Positions 13,296 to 26,277 are shown, counted from the first letter of the stretch. The stretch: 64,000 bases of DNA from Centropus unirufus (GCA_013397695.1 VYZI01000671.1:170113-234112), one strand, 5' to 3'. The notes: a model not told the origin generated them from the letters alone. Made by a program: numbers and translations.

Positions 13296-16200
13296 TAAAA
13301 ATTGCTGTTTGCTTTCAAATTGACCGACCACTGTGCTCCCCATATTTGTAAGTTAACTGCAGCTCAAAGCATCACCATAAAATACACTGTTCCTAATTGA
13401 CCTGCAGTTAAGATAAGTTTTAAGTATATGCTCATCTCTTTACTGCTTTAAGGCACCAACAGTTGGTCCCTCCTTTTGCAAAGGAAACTCAAAACACAGC
13501 TTGGATACTCTCCTACTCAAAACAGCTTCCTTCCTCTCAAACTGAGGAAATGGCCTATGGACACAAACAAAGCAGCACTACTTTCATTGAAGAGCTAACT
13601 TCTTTAGGAAGCAAATCCACATTTACTCAAACTCAACTATGGGAAAATCAGTAGATACATTAGAAGAGAAACCTTTAGAAATGAATGCTTCTTCATCCAT
13701 TGTGAACACTCCTGGTTGGATGCTCAGAAGCAATTAACAACATCTGAAGCTTCCTGTTTAGGAACTGGAGAAACTGTCTCCACTCCAGCCCTCACAGATG
13801 TTCCCTAATGCCCTTGGGACAGGATCCACCCTACCACAGCTTGTTCACTTTTCTTCCACAGATTTCTGCCCCCCCTTCTCAAACTTAACTACTGCTCAGT
13901 TTACATCATTATTCTGGCCATGAGACACTAAGAAGCCTGAAGGCTTTACAGGGGGTTGTGGATGAGGATGTTACATGGTGATAGTGATTCACACCTCTCC
14001 TGCAGCTCTGTCTATCAGCTCTCAGAATAGACAGAGCACGAGCTTAGGACAGTAGCAGCACGTAAAGACAAGACCTGCAATGTTCAGAGGGCCTTCCAAG
14101 CCCATTCCAAGAGGATGGGTAAATCAAGCCATACAATTTACAGCACAATATGGACTCTGAATAATCTTTCAGATACTTGGTACCATATGAGGAAGTTGCA
14201 TGCTTGAAGCAAAACCCACATTGGAAATAGACTTTACAGAACATCTAAGTAAGACAATTAAAACTAGCTTTGAAAAGTACACCAAAGAAAAATGGTGTGC
14301 CACTCTGTTTAGCCCCATGCTAGGGATGGCAGAAGTTGGGCTCCCCCACTCAGTGCTGCCAAAGGTCTGAGCAGTTCTGCCCTCCTCAGGAAGCTTTGCT
14401 GGGTACAACTGTTAACCCAAAGTTAAGCACTGTAACATTAACTAAGTCACATGTCTAAGCACAAGCTGCTCCACAGTGAAGTTCAGAGTCCACTGCAGAG
14501 TTCCAGAATGACATCAATCACCACTTCAACTTGCTGAAGTAACTTGAGTCAAAGACTCATTTATTCACTATGATTGAAGGCCAATGAGATCGAAACTTTG
14601 AAACAACTCCTCTATGAGCCAAACAGGGCAGCCTGTGGATTAAAACAAAACGGATGGTTTATTTAAAAGTTCTGTTATTCCACCATTTCCTTCATCTTTT
14701 TCGAGCACAACCATGAATATTCAACTCCCACTTGAACACAGGAAAGCTGTATAAACAGGAAAGTTAATTAGGAAGTAGAGAAAACAGTTTTGCTGGACTC
14801 CCTATTTATCCAACTCACTTGGACGGCAGGAAATCTCCCTTACTTCTCAGCTCACAACAGCAGCTCTTACAGGGCTAAAAGAAGGCTGTACAGCTTCCCT
14901 TTGTCTGCCTGCTCATGCTACCTCTATCTCCTATCTCATCTGAACAGCAAGAATCAGAGTCGACCTGTAATTCTTTACCAGAGCTCTTGCAAGTCTGCAA
15001 AATAAGGGCAAGGGCTTTGGTAGCAAGAGAACCTTACAAGCCCTACTAAAGAATGCATTTGTTTTGTTTCTGTGTGTTTAAAAGCATATCAAATTCCAGG
15101 ATTAACAGCAGTAATCAGGTAACATAGCAAAATCTTAGCATTTATATCCATGATGTCTTTCTACACCCTGGAGAAGTCTCCATTTGCTGAACAAGTTGCC
15201 GACACTTGGCACCAGTAACAGTGAATCCCACTGGATCCTCATTTTCCTAGCAGCCGACAATTCGGTCGTCTGTCCACCACTGAAGCACATTACTCAGCTG
15301 CTCTCACACCACCCATGTTCCTTTCTACTTTTTGTGAGGAAGAAGTTAAAGAGCTTAGTTTCCATTTCTTTCTTGTTCTCTCCACAGTCCTACTAGCCAA
15401 ACTAGTTCTGCGACTTACTTGATACTTCAGGGTAGGCGACATTGCAGAAACACTCATTTATTTTTATACGCAGTGGAGTTTACAGCCCACCCCCACACAT
15501 TCAGATGTTGACTAAAAAGCAGTGGTATCATTGCTTTTGAAGAGAAAACGATATTGGGATAAACCTGCCTGCAGAACACCCGCAAACTGTTGTGAATACC
15601 ACTGCTTACTTGTTGGATGTTGCTGGGGCAGGAGGGCCTCTACCCTCACTACCAGCAGGACCATCTTCTGACCAGCAACTAGAACCATGCTGATTATTAC
15701 TAAAAAAAGGGAATTGCACTCCTGCCTTTTTTACATTACACTCCTCTCCCTACTCTCCACCTCCCAGTGTTTCATAACTTTCTATTATCTAAGCAAAACC
15801 ACCTCAAGTTCCTTCCCCAAGCATCAATAGAATCCTCAAGCCAATCATCATCACCACTGTGACTGGCTGTCAGGTCTCTGTAGATCATTCTTGTTGCCAG
15901 ACAGCAGACACTACCGCAGCAGAAACCACCACCACAGTTTGGGGCTGCCTCTTTGGACTTCCCTGCCAACCATTAATACAACTCAGCTGAGGGATCACGC
16001 GATAACTTTTAGTGTACTTCTGAGCTGAAGCTGCTTAGTTTAATTCTCACTTCAGTCTCAGTCGGACAATGTAGCAAACACTCTGAAAATACAACAAAAC
16101 CTAAGACCCTTTTAGATCAACCAATGAATCCCAGTGCTCTTCAGGCATCTTGAACACTGGCAACGCAGATCAATGCCTGCCAATATAGTTTTTATTGTCT

Positions 16201-19200
16201 CCTGGAGCTTAACTTTCTTTTTTCTTCAATCCAAATGTCAGTAATTGCTACACTGATCATTTTAGAAGCACAAGTTTTATAAGATGCCTGAAAACATGAA
16301 AGACTTTGGCTTGTGAGCTGCTTGTAGTACTCCAGCACATCTTCAAACGAGTGATCTATCACGCTAAGCAGGAGGATTTGTGTATGAAGGGGAACAATTT
16401 GTTTAAACAGCACACACTATTTCAGTGGAGTGTAGTGTGTGTATTTTTGAAGTCGGTGCATGCTACGCTCTGCAGCTTCCAGCCCATCACCCCTCACCAA
16501 ATCCAGATCACCCCAAAACCATACCGTCTGTGCAATTCTTCTTTCTCCTGGCCCATCAGAACCCTGAAGCACACCTCAGTGCAATGCACTCCACCTCAAG
16601 ATCCTCACAGCACTAAAAGCCTGCCAGGCTGGTTCATGTCAGATATAAAGCACCATGGGTAAACAGCAAGAAAAACGTTCACTCCAAAAGACTGCAGTTC
16701 TGTTTCAGGAAACAAGGCATCCTCAGCAGCCCTGTTTTCTAGTAAGTGATACATTTAGATAAGCAATTAGGAGAACAGGCAGCCTTTTTCAGAAGGGCTT
16801 AGTGTAATGAGTTAAAAATGAATGAGCGTCTGCAATAGCAGGCAGGCTGGTGTCTGTTAAAGTGATATGGCCCGTGAGTAAGAACTAGCATTTGCTTTAT
16901 TAATTGGAAGTGGTTAGCATGAAAGCTCTGGGGAGTATCTCAAGGCCAAAGATCATTCAACGTTTAATCTTCTGCAGCATTTCACATTTAACTATACAAT
17001 AATGCACTGTAATGTCATTCAGGCTGCTTATCTTGAGAAGTCAAATATGCTTCTTGACCTCCACGGTTCTTGGAAGAGCTGTTAATAAGCCATATCCACT
17101 GAAGTATGACCAGAAGGGTAAGTGATACATCAAAGAAAGTATAGGTACATCCCAAAAATCAGTATTGTCTTTATTCTGAACATCTGGAACAAGTTCTTTT
17201 TGATCACAGATTAAACTTCCCCGAGTCCTAGCACATGCCATGGTTTCTTTCAGATCTACACCACTTCTTGACACATACAGGAGACAGTATAGAAATACAT
17301 TTCTATAATAAACGTATTTCATTTCTACATATGAACACTTACCACATAAGGCTCCCAAAGTGAAAAAATAACAAGCACAACTTTTCAAGTGGTGTAACAA
17401 AAGTTGCTGGGTGCAATCATTTTTGGCAATCTGCTCCCTATAGCTGAAAAATACCAGCAGCGATGAAGATAAGTTGAGAAAAGCTCAATTCTCTGTCCCT
17501 TCTGTGCATAACACACGGAGAAACAGAGGGTATTTGTTGTCTCTGGGAGCTATTATGCTCCCCTATCACATTCATATCTTTTTTTAAATGCCCATTTCAA
17601 GGAGAGATTAACATGATGTCACCACCAGTGATGTACTGTGTTACTGTTACAATCAGTCAAAAGACTAATGCTAAAGCACGAGGTAAAACCTAACAGCTGC
17701 AGTTTCTGACGAGCTTTCTGCACTTGTATTTGCTTAGACACCTACGGCAAGCAAAATTAAGTGTGCTTATGAACACAACCCATCTACCACCACAAGCTCA
17801 TCTTCATTTAAAGGGAAGTCTACTTGACATTAGTCTAAACATTAACTCCACCTCCAATCCAATTAGAAATGCCCCAAACACATAACTGCTACCCTGCTAT
17901 TAACACACCAGTTCTATCAGTCACAGGAGACAAAAACTCAGCTTGCTCTCTAACAGAAACATTGATTTGAAATCTAGACAGTTGTCACCACTTGTCTTGC
18001 ATCATATTTCTACTTTATAGCATTATAGGACGTTTTTCAATTAAAACACCAATAGAAGCAAGAAATACTCACACAAAAACACCCATGTGTAAACAAGAGG
18101 CGAAAAAGCTTATTTTAAAAAAAGAACCCAAGTTCAACAGCTGTTGCTGGTGTTACAGGCAAGAACAACTGCCAAATAACTTAAAGTGCGAATCTAACTT
18201 GGCAGCTTGTTCTTACAACATAAAAGGTGATTTAGAAGAGAATGTGAGAAGCAATCCAACAAGAACAGAACACTACTAGAGTTTAGGGCTAATTGAAGGC
18301 CACAGCTTTTCAAACTACTGCTCAGCAGGCACAGACAGTTAAACACAGCTGTGTTCTTTTGAACTCAAAGTGATTCCTTTACAGATTTGAAGTGTTCTGT
18401 TACAGCAAATTTTTAAATATACCCCCACTCAAAGCACTTTATGCACAAGTGGAGGGGCACAATACCTAACTATTGAAGTACAGCTATATTCAACTATTTT
18501 TACAAGTTGTTTACTGGCCTTCCACATCTGACAAGCTGAGTGCAAGATGACCACACATCAATTCAAGCCCTTTAACTTCAGGGCCTTAACAGTGGCATTT
18601 AGCTTAAATGATTTTGATTTGAGTTACCTGAGACTTTAGACCAGACTAACATCAGTCAGCATGGACTATGCAGGAAATTTAAGAGTAGTTAACAAGCAGG
18701 CAAGGTTTTTTCTTCAACAGATGATTGTCTTCAACATAAATATATTGAAGATCTTCCCAGAGCTCTTCAAAAGGAGTCCAAACTACTTCATAACTCTGCC
18801 TATTAAAACCAGTGGAGTAGAAACTGTAGAGATCAAGTTTTACCACAACTATTTCCCCCCACTACACATCAGAGGCAATTCTGCCAAGCGCAAGATGGAA
18901 AAGGTGCCCTAAATGATAGCGACGTTGTTGTCTTTTAGGGGTGGTTAGAGGAAACAGACCGATATCGAAACATCATGAGAAACAGAAGTTAAAGTTGTAA
19001 CTGTACTTACACCTGAAGCAGTGTGGTCAGCTCTGGCCACTACAGGCTTGCCAGGACCAACTAGAGAATGCTCAGATGCACACTGCACATTCAAGGCTGA
19101 TGGAGAACGAGCAAGTTAGAACCCAGGTGAAAGAAAATCCAACACAGAGCCACTCCTTACATAGGTTGGATGAAGGTGCCAAGGAGGCTGAACATCTTGT

Positions 19201-22200
19201 AGTGTCTACACATCACCCAGATCTCATATTTTCCATACGCCATGAACAGTCTCTTGAGAGCATGAGGCTCAGAGTGGCAGGAAAACAGGAAATATTTCTG
19301 CTTACAAGATCAAAACAAGGGCAGAAGAGGGGAAATTTCCTACGGAGTCATGCCTATTTCTCAGACACAAGAAGAACTCATTCCTAAAATACTGACCAGA
19401 ATAAAAAAAAACAACATAAAGAAGGCAGGTTGCAGGACTTACTACTCTAAAAACAAACCAGACTTATTGCCTTATTCTCATCTTGAAGTTGAGGGAGCAA
19501 GCTTATTCCACAGCAAAATCATTAACTATTTTAAGCAGTTGTACATTACCATGAATAACTCAACCAACACATAGCAAAACACACATCTGACCTGAAAAAC
19601 CTTTTATTTAAAGGACAGGCAAACAGGTAGAAAAGCACAGAAGGAGCCAATGTTCGTACTTTTAGATTAAACACTCATTACCTCCCTGCAGACTGCTTAT
19701 GGCTGCTCAGGAAATACAGCAGTGCCAACAATGTAGTTGTGACACCCAAGTTTGGACTGTGACTTCATGTTTGCCTCTTAAAGGGTGGGTACACTGCTGT
19801 GAGAACTGGTTATTAGAAAGCATTTCTTCAAGAGAAACCTTGTACAGGTTTTTTTTCAGGCCGAACCATTCACAAGCTCAAAATCTTAAAATTTTAAGTG
19901 AAATATCCTGTTATTCATTGCCAGTAACTGGGCAGTACGTCAACATTTACACTCATTCTACTTATAAAGCAATCAAAGCTGAGCATCCCTCCTGAACTTT
20001 GCAGCTTTATTTTTCCATGGTGTTTACTACAGCTGAAGCACTTAAGCAATTTCTATCCATTCAAGAAGGTATCACAAGGAACCTCATGGGCAGCCAGACC
20101 AAGAAGGAATTCAGAAGCTAATATATGACCTAAAGTGTCTTATATTACCAAAATTCTCATGTGATTTCTAATGCAACTGGCTTTGGTTTGGGGAAAAACG
20201 TCAGGCTTTGTTGCTAGTTGCGAGGTACAAGATCCGCATATGAACAAGAACTATATTAGATATCAGAATTTTATTAGAACTGAAACATCAGCAGAAGCAG
20301 CACCACAGTCCTTCAATGTTTCCATGTGTTAGAAACAAGGAATAAAATTGGAAACTTGCAAGCAGAAAGAAAAAATGCTGAATAACACAGAAAAACAGCT
20401 GCTGTAGTGGGAAGCTGATTATAAACTTATTTACTCATCAGTTACAGAAAGGGAATAATGGCCACAGACAGTGCTAGTTCTCATACAAGCATTCCAGTTG
20501 CAATATTTTCAAGAAATTTCTAAGAACGGGCCCAAAAATATTCCTTTCCCGAGAAGGTTAATTAAATTTCACCTCATTTATCCACTGTACAGCAATCTTG
20601 ATGCTGGTGAAAGCTATTGGAATCTAAAAATTATTGCTTCCAAGTCCATCTTTAGAAATAAAAGCTGCTGAGATGTATAAAGTGATCTTTTATTTTCAAA
20701 GATAAGTGGTTCTTTAAACGTCACTACTGCAAATTCAGCTGGAATCTGGTGTTGTGAGCTTTTCCTCCTTCCACCAATTAATGTAATCAATATCTTATCT
20801 GATAATTATGCCTCAGCAAGATGTATAAACACTGCTGCTTTAATCAGGTTTTCAAACAGGTGTAACTGGAGCACAACACAATTTGGTGAATTATAAGGAT
20901 TGGAATCCAGCCCCCTAACTCCCACACACACTTTCTTTGCCTGGAAAAACTGTGACTAGTCCTGCCCCCCTACTCGGTCAGCGTGACTAACACACACACA
21001 GGGAACTGAGCAAACCGAGGGAAAACACACCCCTCCCGCCCAGTCCCTGCTCAGATTCCAGCTCTATTTCACAACTAGGCTATCTTAAAAATTCACCAAA
21101 TGCCTCAGACCAGCGGGTTTATGTTCAGGTGTTTGCCTTTTCACCTGGATCCAGCCACTGTGATGTATACGCAACAGCAAAGGCTGTTCTGAGTGTAGGA
21201 GAGATCTGCTCAAGCCATTTTTGCTCCTGATGCTCCATCACAGTAAAAACGTCAATAAACTTGGCAAAGCCACTGAGCCCAGGAGGTTCAAGTGAGGCGA
21301 GTTTCCTCACCCTTTCACCCAGTGTAATTATGACAGCAGGGAAAGCAGTCCAACAGGGCTCTCGAGTACCAGAGACGCATGTTTCACAGAGGAACTTGGT
21401 GGCATCACACCAGCCCCATGAACTTTCCTTTCAGAAACTCCCTTTCTTCACATCCTGTACTTAGATTGACAGCGTGACTATAAAACCCACGAGCTAAAGC
21501 CAAGCAGCAGTCCTCTAGTCGAGCTAGAGTTCCTTTTTCCAGCAGAAGTGTTCCAAATCAGCAGCAAAAATAGCAATAGTGACACTCCCAAATGACCTTG
21601 GACAACTTACTTTGTCTTCATTTCTCTGCCTGAAAAGTAAGGTTAATAGAATATCCCTCACAAGGGCGTTGTAAGCCTTGCCACTTGCTAAACAAAGTTC
21701 AAAGTATCATATGAATAGCTTGCATTCTATGTAGTAACAACACTACATTTTTAAATAAGACCCCTGGATGTCACTCTGATCAACCTGTGGAATTTGGTTT
21801 GGCAAGAGCCTCGCAACAAAGCAAAAAGGTCAATGTCAAACACAACATTTAAGCAGTTCTATGACCCAGTAGATTTTTAGTCCTGCTCTGCTGGGGCAGA
21901 CTCCTCTTTGAAAAGGTTCACTGGCCCAGCATTTCATCAGATAGAGGTTACCAGCCGAAAGTATCTAACTACTCGCAGAGACAAGATATAGTCTTTTCAG
22001 ACAGATTATAATATCCTCCCCACGGGGAGCTGCTCGGCCAAGGAAAACAGATCTTCTAGACCATCAAATCCAAGCCATGGGCGGCAGTTTGCTCCAGGCT
22101 AAAGCTCAACTTCTTACCATCAAACCCTCAGCCCAGCAGAAAGCCCCACTCAGCAGCCAAAGGCTTACAGGAAAATAACATCTCCCACGAGTTCCATCCG

Positions 22201-22255
22201 ACCCTCATTTCCCCTACCAGGCTATCAAATCCCTACCAATGAGGGCTTTCAGGGG
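13296..22255 (-). other. ARF1: ARF1 intron 1, bulk: no exon or recognised repeat
   Basis: About 9 kb of AT-richer, largely unique sequence inside the first intron. It contains none of the CR1 tails that are frequent elsewhere in the window. No coding exon or RNA gene was recognised. Open frames here (for example 17,041-17,400 on - and 17,992-18,279 on +) show no family resemblance. Confidence 0.5.
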
Positions 22256-22310
22256 ACGGAGGGGGGGAGGGAGGGGAGGAAAACGAGGAAATTCCTCTCT
22301 GCTGAGAGCT
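22256..22310. repeat. G-rich tract in ARF1 intron 1
   Basis: GGACGGAGGGGGGGAGGGAG and adjacent G runs, with quadruplex potential on the + strand (the template strand for ARF1). It marks the left edge of the GC-rich promoter domain. Confidence 0.5.
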
Positions 22311-22369
22311 GCTCACGGGCGGGGCAGAGGCCGCGTTTGGGGAAGGGAGAAGCCCGTCCCGCCGCATCC

Positions 22370-23060
22370 CCTCACATTCCCCCAGTAGGGGGAGGGTGGC
22401 ACCGGGCCCTGTGCAGCTGCTGAGGGGGGCTGGGGCTGTTCCCCCAATCCTCACGCCTATACAGCGGGCAAAACAAAGGCTCAAATCCCGCAACCCAGCC
22501 TCAAAGGAGGACAGGGAATGAGTGGAGTGGCGCCGGGCCCTGAGCAGCTGCTGGCGGGGTAGGGCTGTTTCCCCCCTATCCTCACCAAGCAAAAGAAAGG
22601 CCTGGGACCTCCGAACTCAGTCCCAAAGGCGAGGGTGGAAATGGAACTTGGTGGTACCGGGTCCTATGAAGCTGCTGGAGGGGCTGGGGATGTTCCTACC
22701 CCACCTTGCCCATGCCCACGCTCCCCAACAGGCACGAAAAAGTGCTGGCATCCCCTAACCCAGCCCCAACGGCGGGAGAGAAAGGGAGGGAAGGGGTTAA
22801 CGCTGGGTCCTAAGCAACTGCTCGGGGGGATACTCGAGGTGTTCCCCCCGCGTTTCCACATATCCTCATAAAGGAAGGGCTGGCACCCCCCAAGCCAGCC
22901 CCAAAGGCGGAAGGGGGGGGGAGGAGTGAACAGGAGGGTCAGTGCCAGGCCCCGTGCCGCTGCTGTGGGGGCTGGAGATGTTCCCCCACCCTTCCCACAT
23001 CGCCTCAGCAAGAGGAAAGGCTGCCACCCCCTCACCCAGGCCTAAAAACGCGGGGAGGGG
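22370..23060. repeat. GC-rich minisatellite, about 124-146 bp units, 5 copies plus a partial
   Basis: The recurring anchor CCGGGCCCTGTGCAGCTGCTG (variants) starts at about 22401, 22532, 22656, 22802 and 22943. It is followed each time by a GGGGCTGGGGATGTTCCCCC-like block, an ATCCTCA..A-GAAAGG block and an ACCCAGCCCCAAAGG block. Copies differ by substitutions and small indels. A decayed sixth start lies at about 23041. The array is in ARF1 intron 1, ending about 300 bp from exon 1. Confidence 0.85.
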
Positions 23061-23356
23061 AGGATGGTGCAGCGTCCCAGCCAGGCCCGCCGCCCCCAAG
23101 GGCCCGCGCTGCGAACCGGCCGCGGCCGATTCCTCCTCTCGGTAACAGCGCAGCAAGGGAAGCAAGAATAACAAGGAGAAAGGCAGACAACGAGAAAGAG
23201 AAGAAAGGGTGGAGAGAAGCGCCCGGGCCCGCTCCCTCGCGCCCCGCCGCGCCCTCCCTCAGCGTCGAGGCCGCCGCGCCTCACGCCGGGCCGCGGGCCT
23301 CGTCTGCGGGGGGGGGAAAAGGCAGGAAAGAAAGAGGAAGGGGCTGATAAACCCAC

Positions 23357-23480
23357 CAGAATCGAGTTATGGCCCCGGGCGGTGGTTGTGGCTGTCCTCG
23401 GGCGGTCCCGCTCAGAGCCCGCTCCCGCCTTGTGCCGCTCGGCCGCTCCTCCGCCCAGGCACACAAGATGGCGGCGCTCG
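23357..23480 (-). other. ARF1: Putative ARF1 non-coding exon 1
   Basis: On the minus strand the GC-rich leader ends CTCGATTCTG|GTGGGT, a plausible 5' splice site (plus-strand 23351-23356 is the intron start). It would splice to the exon at 12798. The 5' boundary is uncertain and set only by the YY1/CpG context. Confidence 0.5.
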
Positions 23481-23519
23481 GCGGCCACGTCAGTGCCAGC
23501 CGCGCGCAAGGCACGATGG
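23450..23519 (+). other. Candidate divergent transcript first exon
   Basis: Rightward from the same CpG island, AAGATGGCGGC is in the orientation usually found just downstream of initiation sites. It is followed 45 bp later by ATGG|GTAAGCG, a strong 5' splice site (GT at 23520). No downstream exon was identified, so this may be only an unstable promoter-upstream transcript. Confidence 0.3.
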
Positions 23520-23589
23520 GTAAGCGAGGAGGAGGGGCGGGACCAGGAGGCGGGGCTAAAGGGGGAGGTGTAGCGTTAAGAGGGACGTG

Positions 23590-23880
23590 TGGATCTTATT
23601 GGCCGCTCCCACCTCTGACCACGCCCCCTCTGGACGCGACCCTCGCTGATTGGCCATCTCTGCTCCTGACCACGCCCCCTCAGCGAACGAATCTGCTGAT
23701 TTGCCAAGCTCACTACTGGCCACGGCTCCTTGGGAACGGATCCCGCTGACTGGCCGTGTCCACTACTGTCCGCGCCCACAGGGCGCGTCGCGTTGATTGG
23801 CCAATTCCACCGCAGGCCACGCCCTCCCCGTGGAGGGGGTGACCCTGATTGGCCATGCCCACCGCTGGCCACGCCCCTGA
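23590..23880. repeat. Six-copy array of about 50 bp units with paired CCAAT and CACGCCC boxes
   Basis: ATTGGCC (inverted CCAAT) or a variant starts at 23598, 23649, 23699, 23749, 23796 and 23848. CCACGCCC or a variant starts at 23619, 23670, 23720, 23770, 23818 and 23869. The pair is 21 bp apart in five copies and 22 in one. Copies 1, 2, 5 and 6 keep both motifs largely intact, while copies 3 and 4 have substitutions in both. NF-Y binds CCAAT; Sp/KLF proteins bind CACGCCC. It lies roughly 100-400 bp upstream of the inferred ARF1 start. Confidence 0.85.
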
Positions 23881-23932
23881 GTTGGGCGCGCGCGGGGTCC
23901 GTGGGTACCGGTTGCTGCGCGCCGCATCCCGG

Positions 23933-23990
23933 GGCTGCGCATCCCTCCCTGGGGGCTGCGCATCCCTCCCTGGGGGCTGGATCTGCGCCT
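23933..23990. repeat. 21-bp tandem repeat, 2-3 copies
   Basis: The unit GGCTGCGCATCCCTCCCTGG plus G begins at 23933 and 23954, with a third partial start at 23975. Confidence 0.8.
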
Positions 23991-24005
23991 CTGCTCCGCT
24001 CCTAT

Positions 24006-24540
24006 GGGACCCCCCACACCTTCACTATTGTGTCCGGTTCTGGAATCCCCAGCAGAAGAAGGATATGGCTCTGGGTTGGGACGAGTCCAGAGGAAGCCAC
24101 GGAGATGATGGGAGGGCTGGAGCACCTCTGCAATGAGGACAAAGCTGGGAGAGTTAGAGTTGTTCAGTCTGGAGATGAGAGGGCTCCAGGGAGACCTTGG
24201 AGCAGCTTCCAGTGCTGAAAGGGGCTCCAGGAAAGCTGAGGAAGGGCTTTTTCAAGGGGTGTGTGATGATAGAAAGAGAGGGAATGGCTTTAAATTAGAA
24301 GGGTGAAGAATTAGATGGGACATTAGGAAGAAATTCTTCACGATGAGGGTGGTGAGGCACTGGCACAGGTTGCCCAGGGAAGCTGTGGCTGCCCTATCCC
24401 TGGAAGTGTTCAAAGCTAGGATGATGGTGACCTTGAGCATCCTGGTCTGGTGGGAGTTGTCCCTGTCCTTGGCAGGGGGGTTGGAACTGGATAGGCTTTA
24501 AGGTCCCTTCCCACTCAAACCATTCTAGGATTCTATGAAT
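24006..24540 (+). mobile_element. CR1 3' fragment immediately right of the ARF1 promoter
   Basis: Starts in the TGTCCGGTTCTGGAATCCCC segment (reverse-transcriptase C-terminal region), passes AGGTTGCCCAGGGAAGCTGT, and ends CATTCTAGGATTCTATGAAT. Confidence 0.92.
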
Positions 24541-26277
24541 GATTCCATGTGCAAACTGCAGCCTGCCAGCCTGGGCAGGACCTGCACTGCTTCCCAAAAT
24601 GTGCTGTGCGGCATCGCTCCTCACCTTGGGGCTCGATGTGTGGGTGCTTTTAGGGTTTGTGTGCCATGTGGAGGCTCAGCTTTGAGCCTTTTCCAGCATT
24701 CTCACAATGGTTGATCTTTCCCTCATTTTCAAGCATTCCGTCTCCCATTTCCTATAAAAAAGGACAAAATATTTCATCACAACCCAAGGATTCCTCGAGT
24801 CTCCTGTTCCAAGCTGTGCATTCATACAGAGCTCACCTCCCTGAATTTGGACACAAAAGGACAAGAAAAAAGAGGCAGGAGACACTAAAGTTGTGCTTAA
24901 ATCGCAGCTTGGGGTGGGTCTCTACATAGGTCTCTATACATATATAGGTCTCTATATAGGTCTCTATAGATATATACATACAATATATACATTAAAAAGC
25001 TGCCCATGCACTCTGCCATGGGGTTCATGCACCTCTGATAGTCCCAGAGTGCTCCCCAGCTTCACAGCTTTGTCTCTTCAAGTTATTTGTGTTTTCACTC
25101 CATAGACACAGAGACGGAGTCAAAGAAAATCCTCCAGGCTTGTTTTTCCCAAAATAAAGCAGGACTACAGAGAGACTTCCCTTTGCTGAGCTGCTCTGCT
25201 GCCGCATCAGTTCACCTTTGAGAAAAAAACAGAAAGGATTTGGGAAAAAAAGTCGGTTTCTCTTACTGGAAAAAGCTAAACAGATGGAGAGGATCCACAG
25301 GATGGAGTGCACTGGGTGCTGCTCTGGCCCCTCTGTACCTTCATTTCCCTCTGCAGGGAAAAACCCTTGAATTTTTTTCACCTTAATAATACAAAGATCT
25401 GGGAGGGAATAGGTGAATCTGGAGCAATTGTTTAACGGAAAAAAAAAAACAATCCACATGGTATTGTTGTAGAAGCAACTGTTATAGCATGTGTGCAGTA
25501 AATTTAAGATGATTTACTTTCTGTTCGGAGTAGCTTTAAGATAAATTGAGGTCATGTGCTGTCCCAGGCTGAACGTAAAATACTAAATAGTTCCTTTATT
25601 AAAGACAGGAAGAAGGGTTTTGAAGGACAGCAGGAAACCAGAAAACTCCTTATTTCTGCATCTGTGCTCATAGGAAATGAATACGTCGAAACTCTCAATT
25701 CCTCTGTCACATGGGGCTGAAATCACTCAGTAGATGAAAACATTGCACAGGGGCAAGAGAAGGCAGCTGGACAGATGGACCTGAGCCCAAAAGCTGCTTT
25801 TCCTAAAAAATTGGGTCACACATTAGAGATAAATGGCAGCAACAGGGTTGAGAAATACCAGGAGAGAGCCTGGGATGGGGGCAAGATCTGCCCTGGGCTT
25901 CTTCCAGGGAGGCTCCATCCTCCTGCAAGAGCAGATATGAGTTAATATTAGTGTTATTTTACTTAATGAAGCAGTTAAATTGCAAGAAGATCTCCCCAAA
26001 TAGTCAGAAAGCAGCCGGAGTGGTGACAGTCTAAGAAAGTGATGGCAAAGATGCTGAGAAACCAATTATTTTTTTCCCACACACAGAAGCTGACCTGTCT
26101 GAAACAGGAATTTAAGGTGATTTCAGGATGGGAATAATTGTGGTGGTGAACAGATTGCTGCCTTCCTTGGTGTCTGGGCATGGATGGCTGCCACTGGGAT
26201 AGCAGATGTCCCCATCCCTTCAGCACGGGTTTGTGCAGCCCTGGGTCTGGAGCACGGCTTCCTTCGGGACCTGTTTT
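24541..26277. other. Intergenic sequence
   Basis: Unique sequence apart from the ATAG-rich repeat at 24.9 kb. No exon recognised. Confidence 0.45.
24917..24992. repeat. GTCTCTATATAG-type simple repeat
   Basis: Four imperfect copies of AGGTCTCTATA are interleaved with ATATAT stretches. Confidence 0.75.

Larger units (their letters stand above)
23100..23900. promoter_or_regulatory. ARF1: ARF1 CpG-island promoter
   Basis: This is the most CpG-dense stretch in the window. It has no TATA box. A YY1-type element AAGATGGCGGC lies at 23465-23475 (+ strand), a CRE-like TGACGTGG on the minus strand within 23482-23496, and GC boxes GGGGCGG/GGCGGGGC at 23533-23556. ARF1 transcription should start leftward near 23,460-23,500. 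Housekeeping-type, broad initiation is expected from this architecture. Confidence 0.8.

Noticed and set aside
22233..23872. Several 100-155-codon frames on both strands in the ARF1 promoter region
   Set aside because: GC-rich, stop-poor sequence of the CpG island and minisatellite. No homology recognised and no consistent frame across the repeat units.
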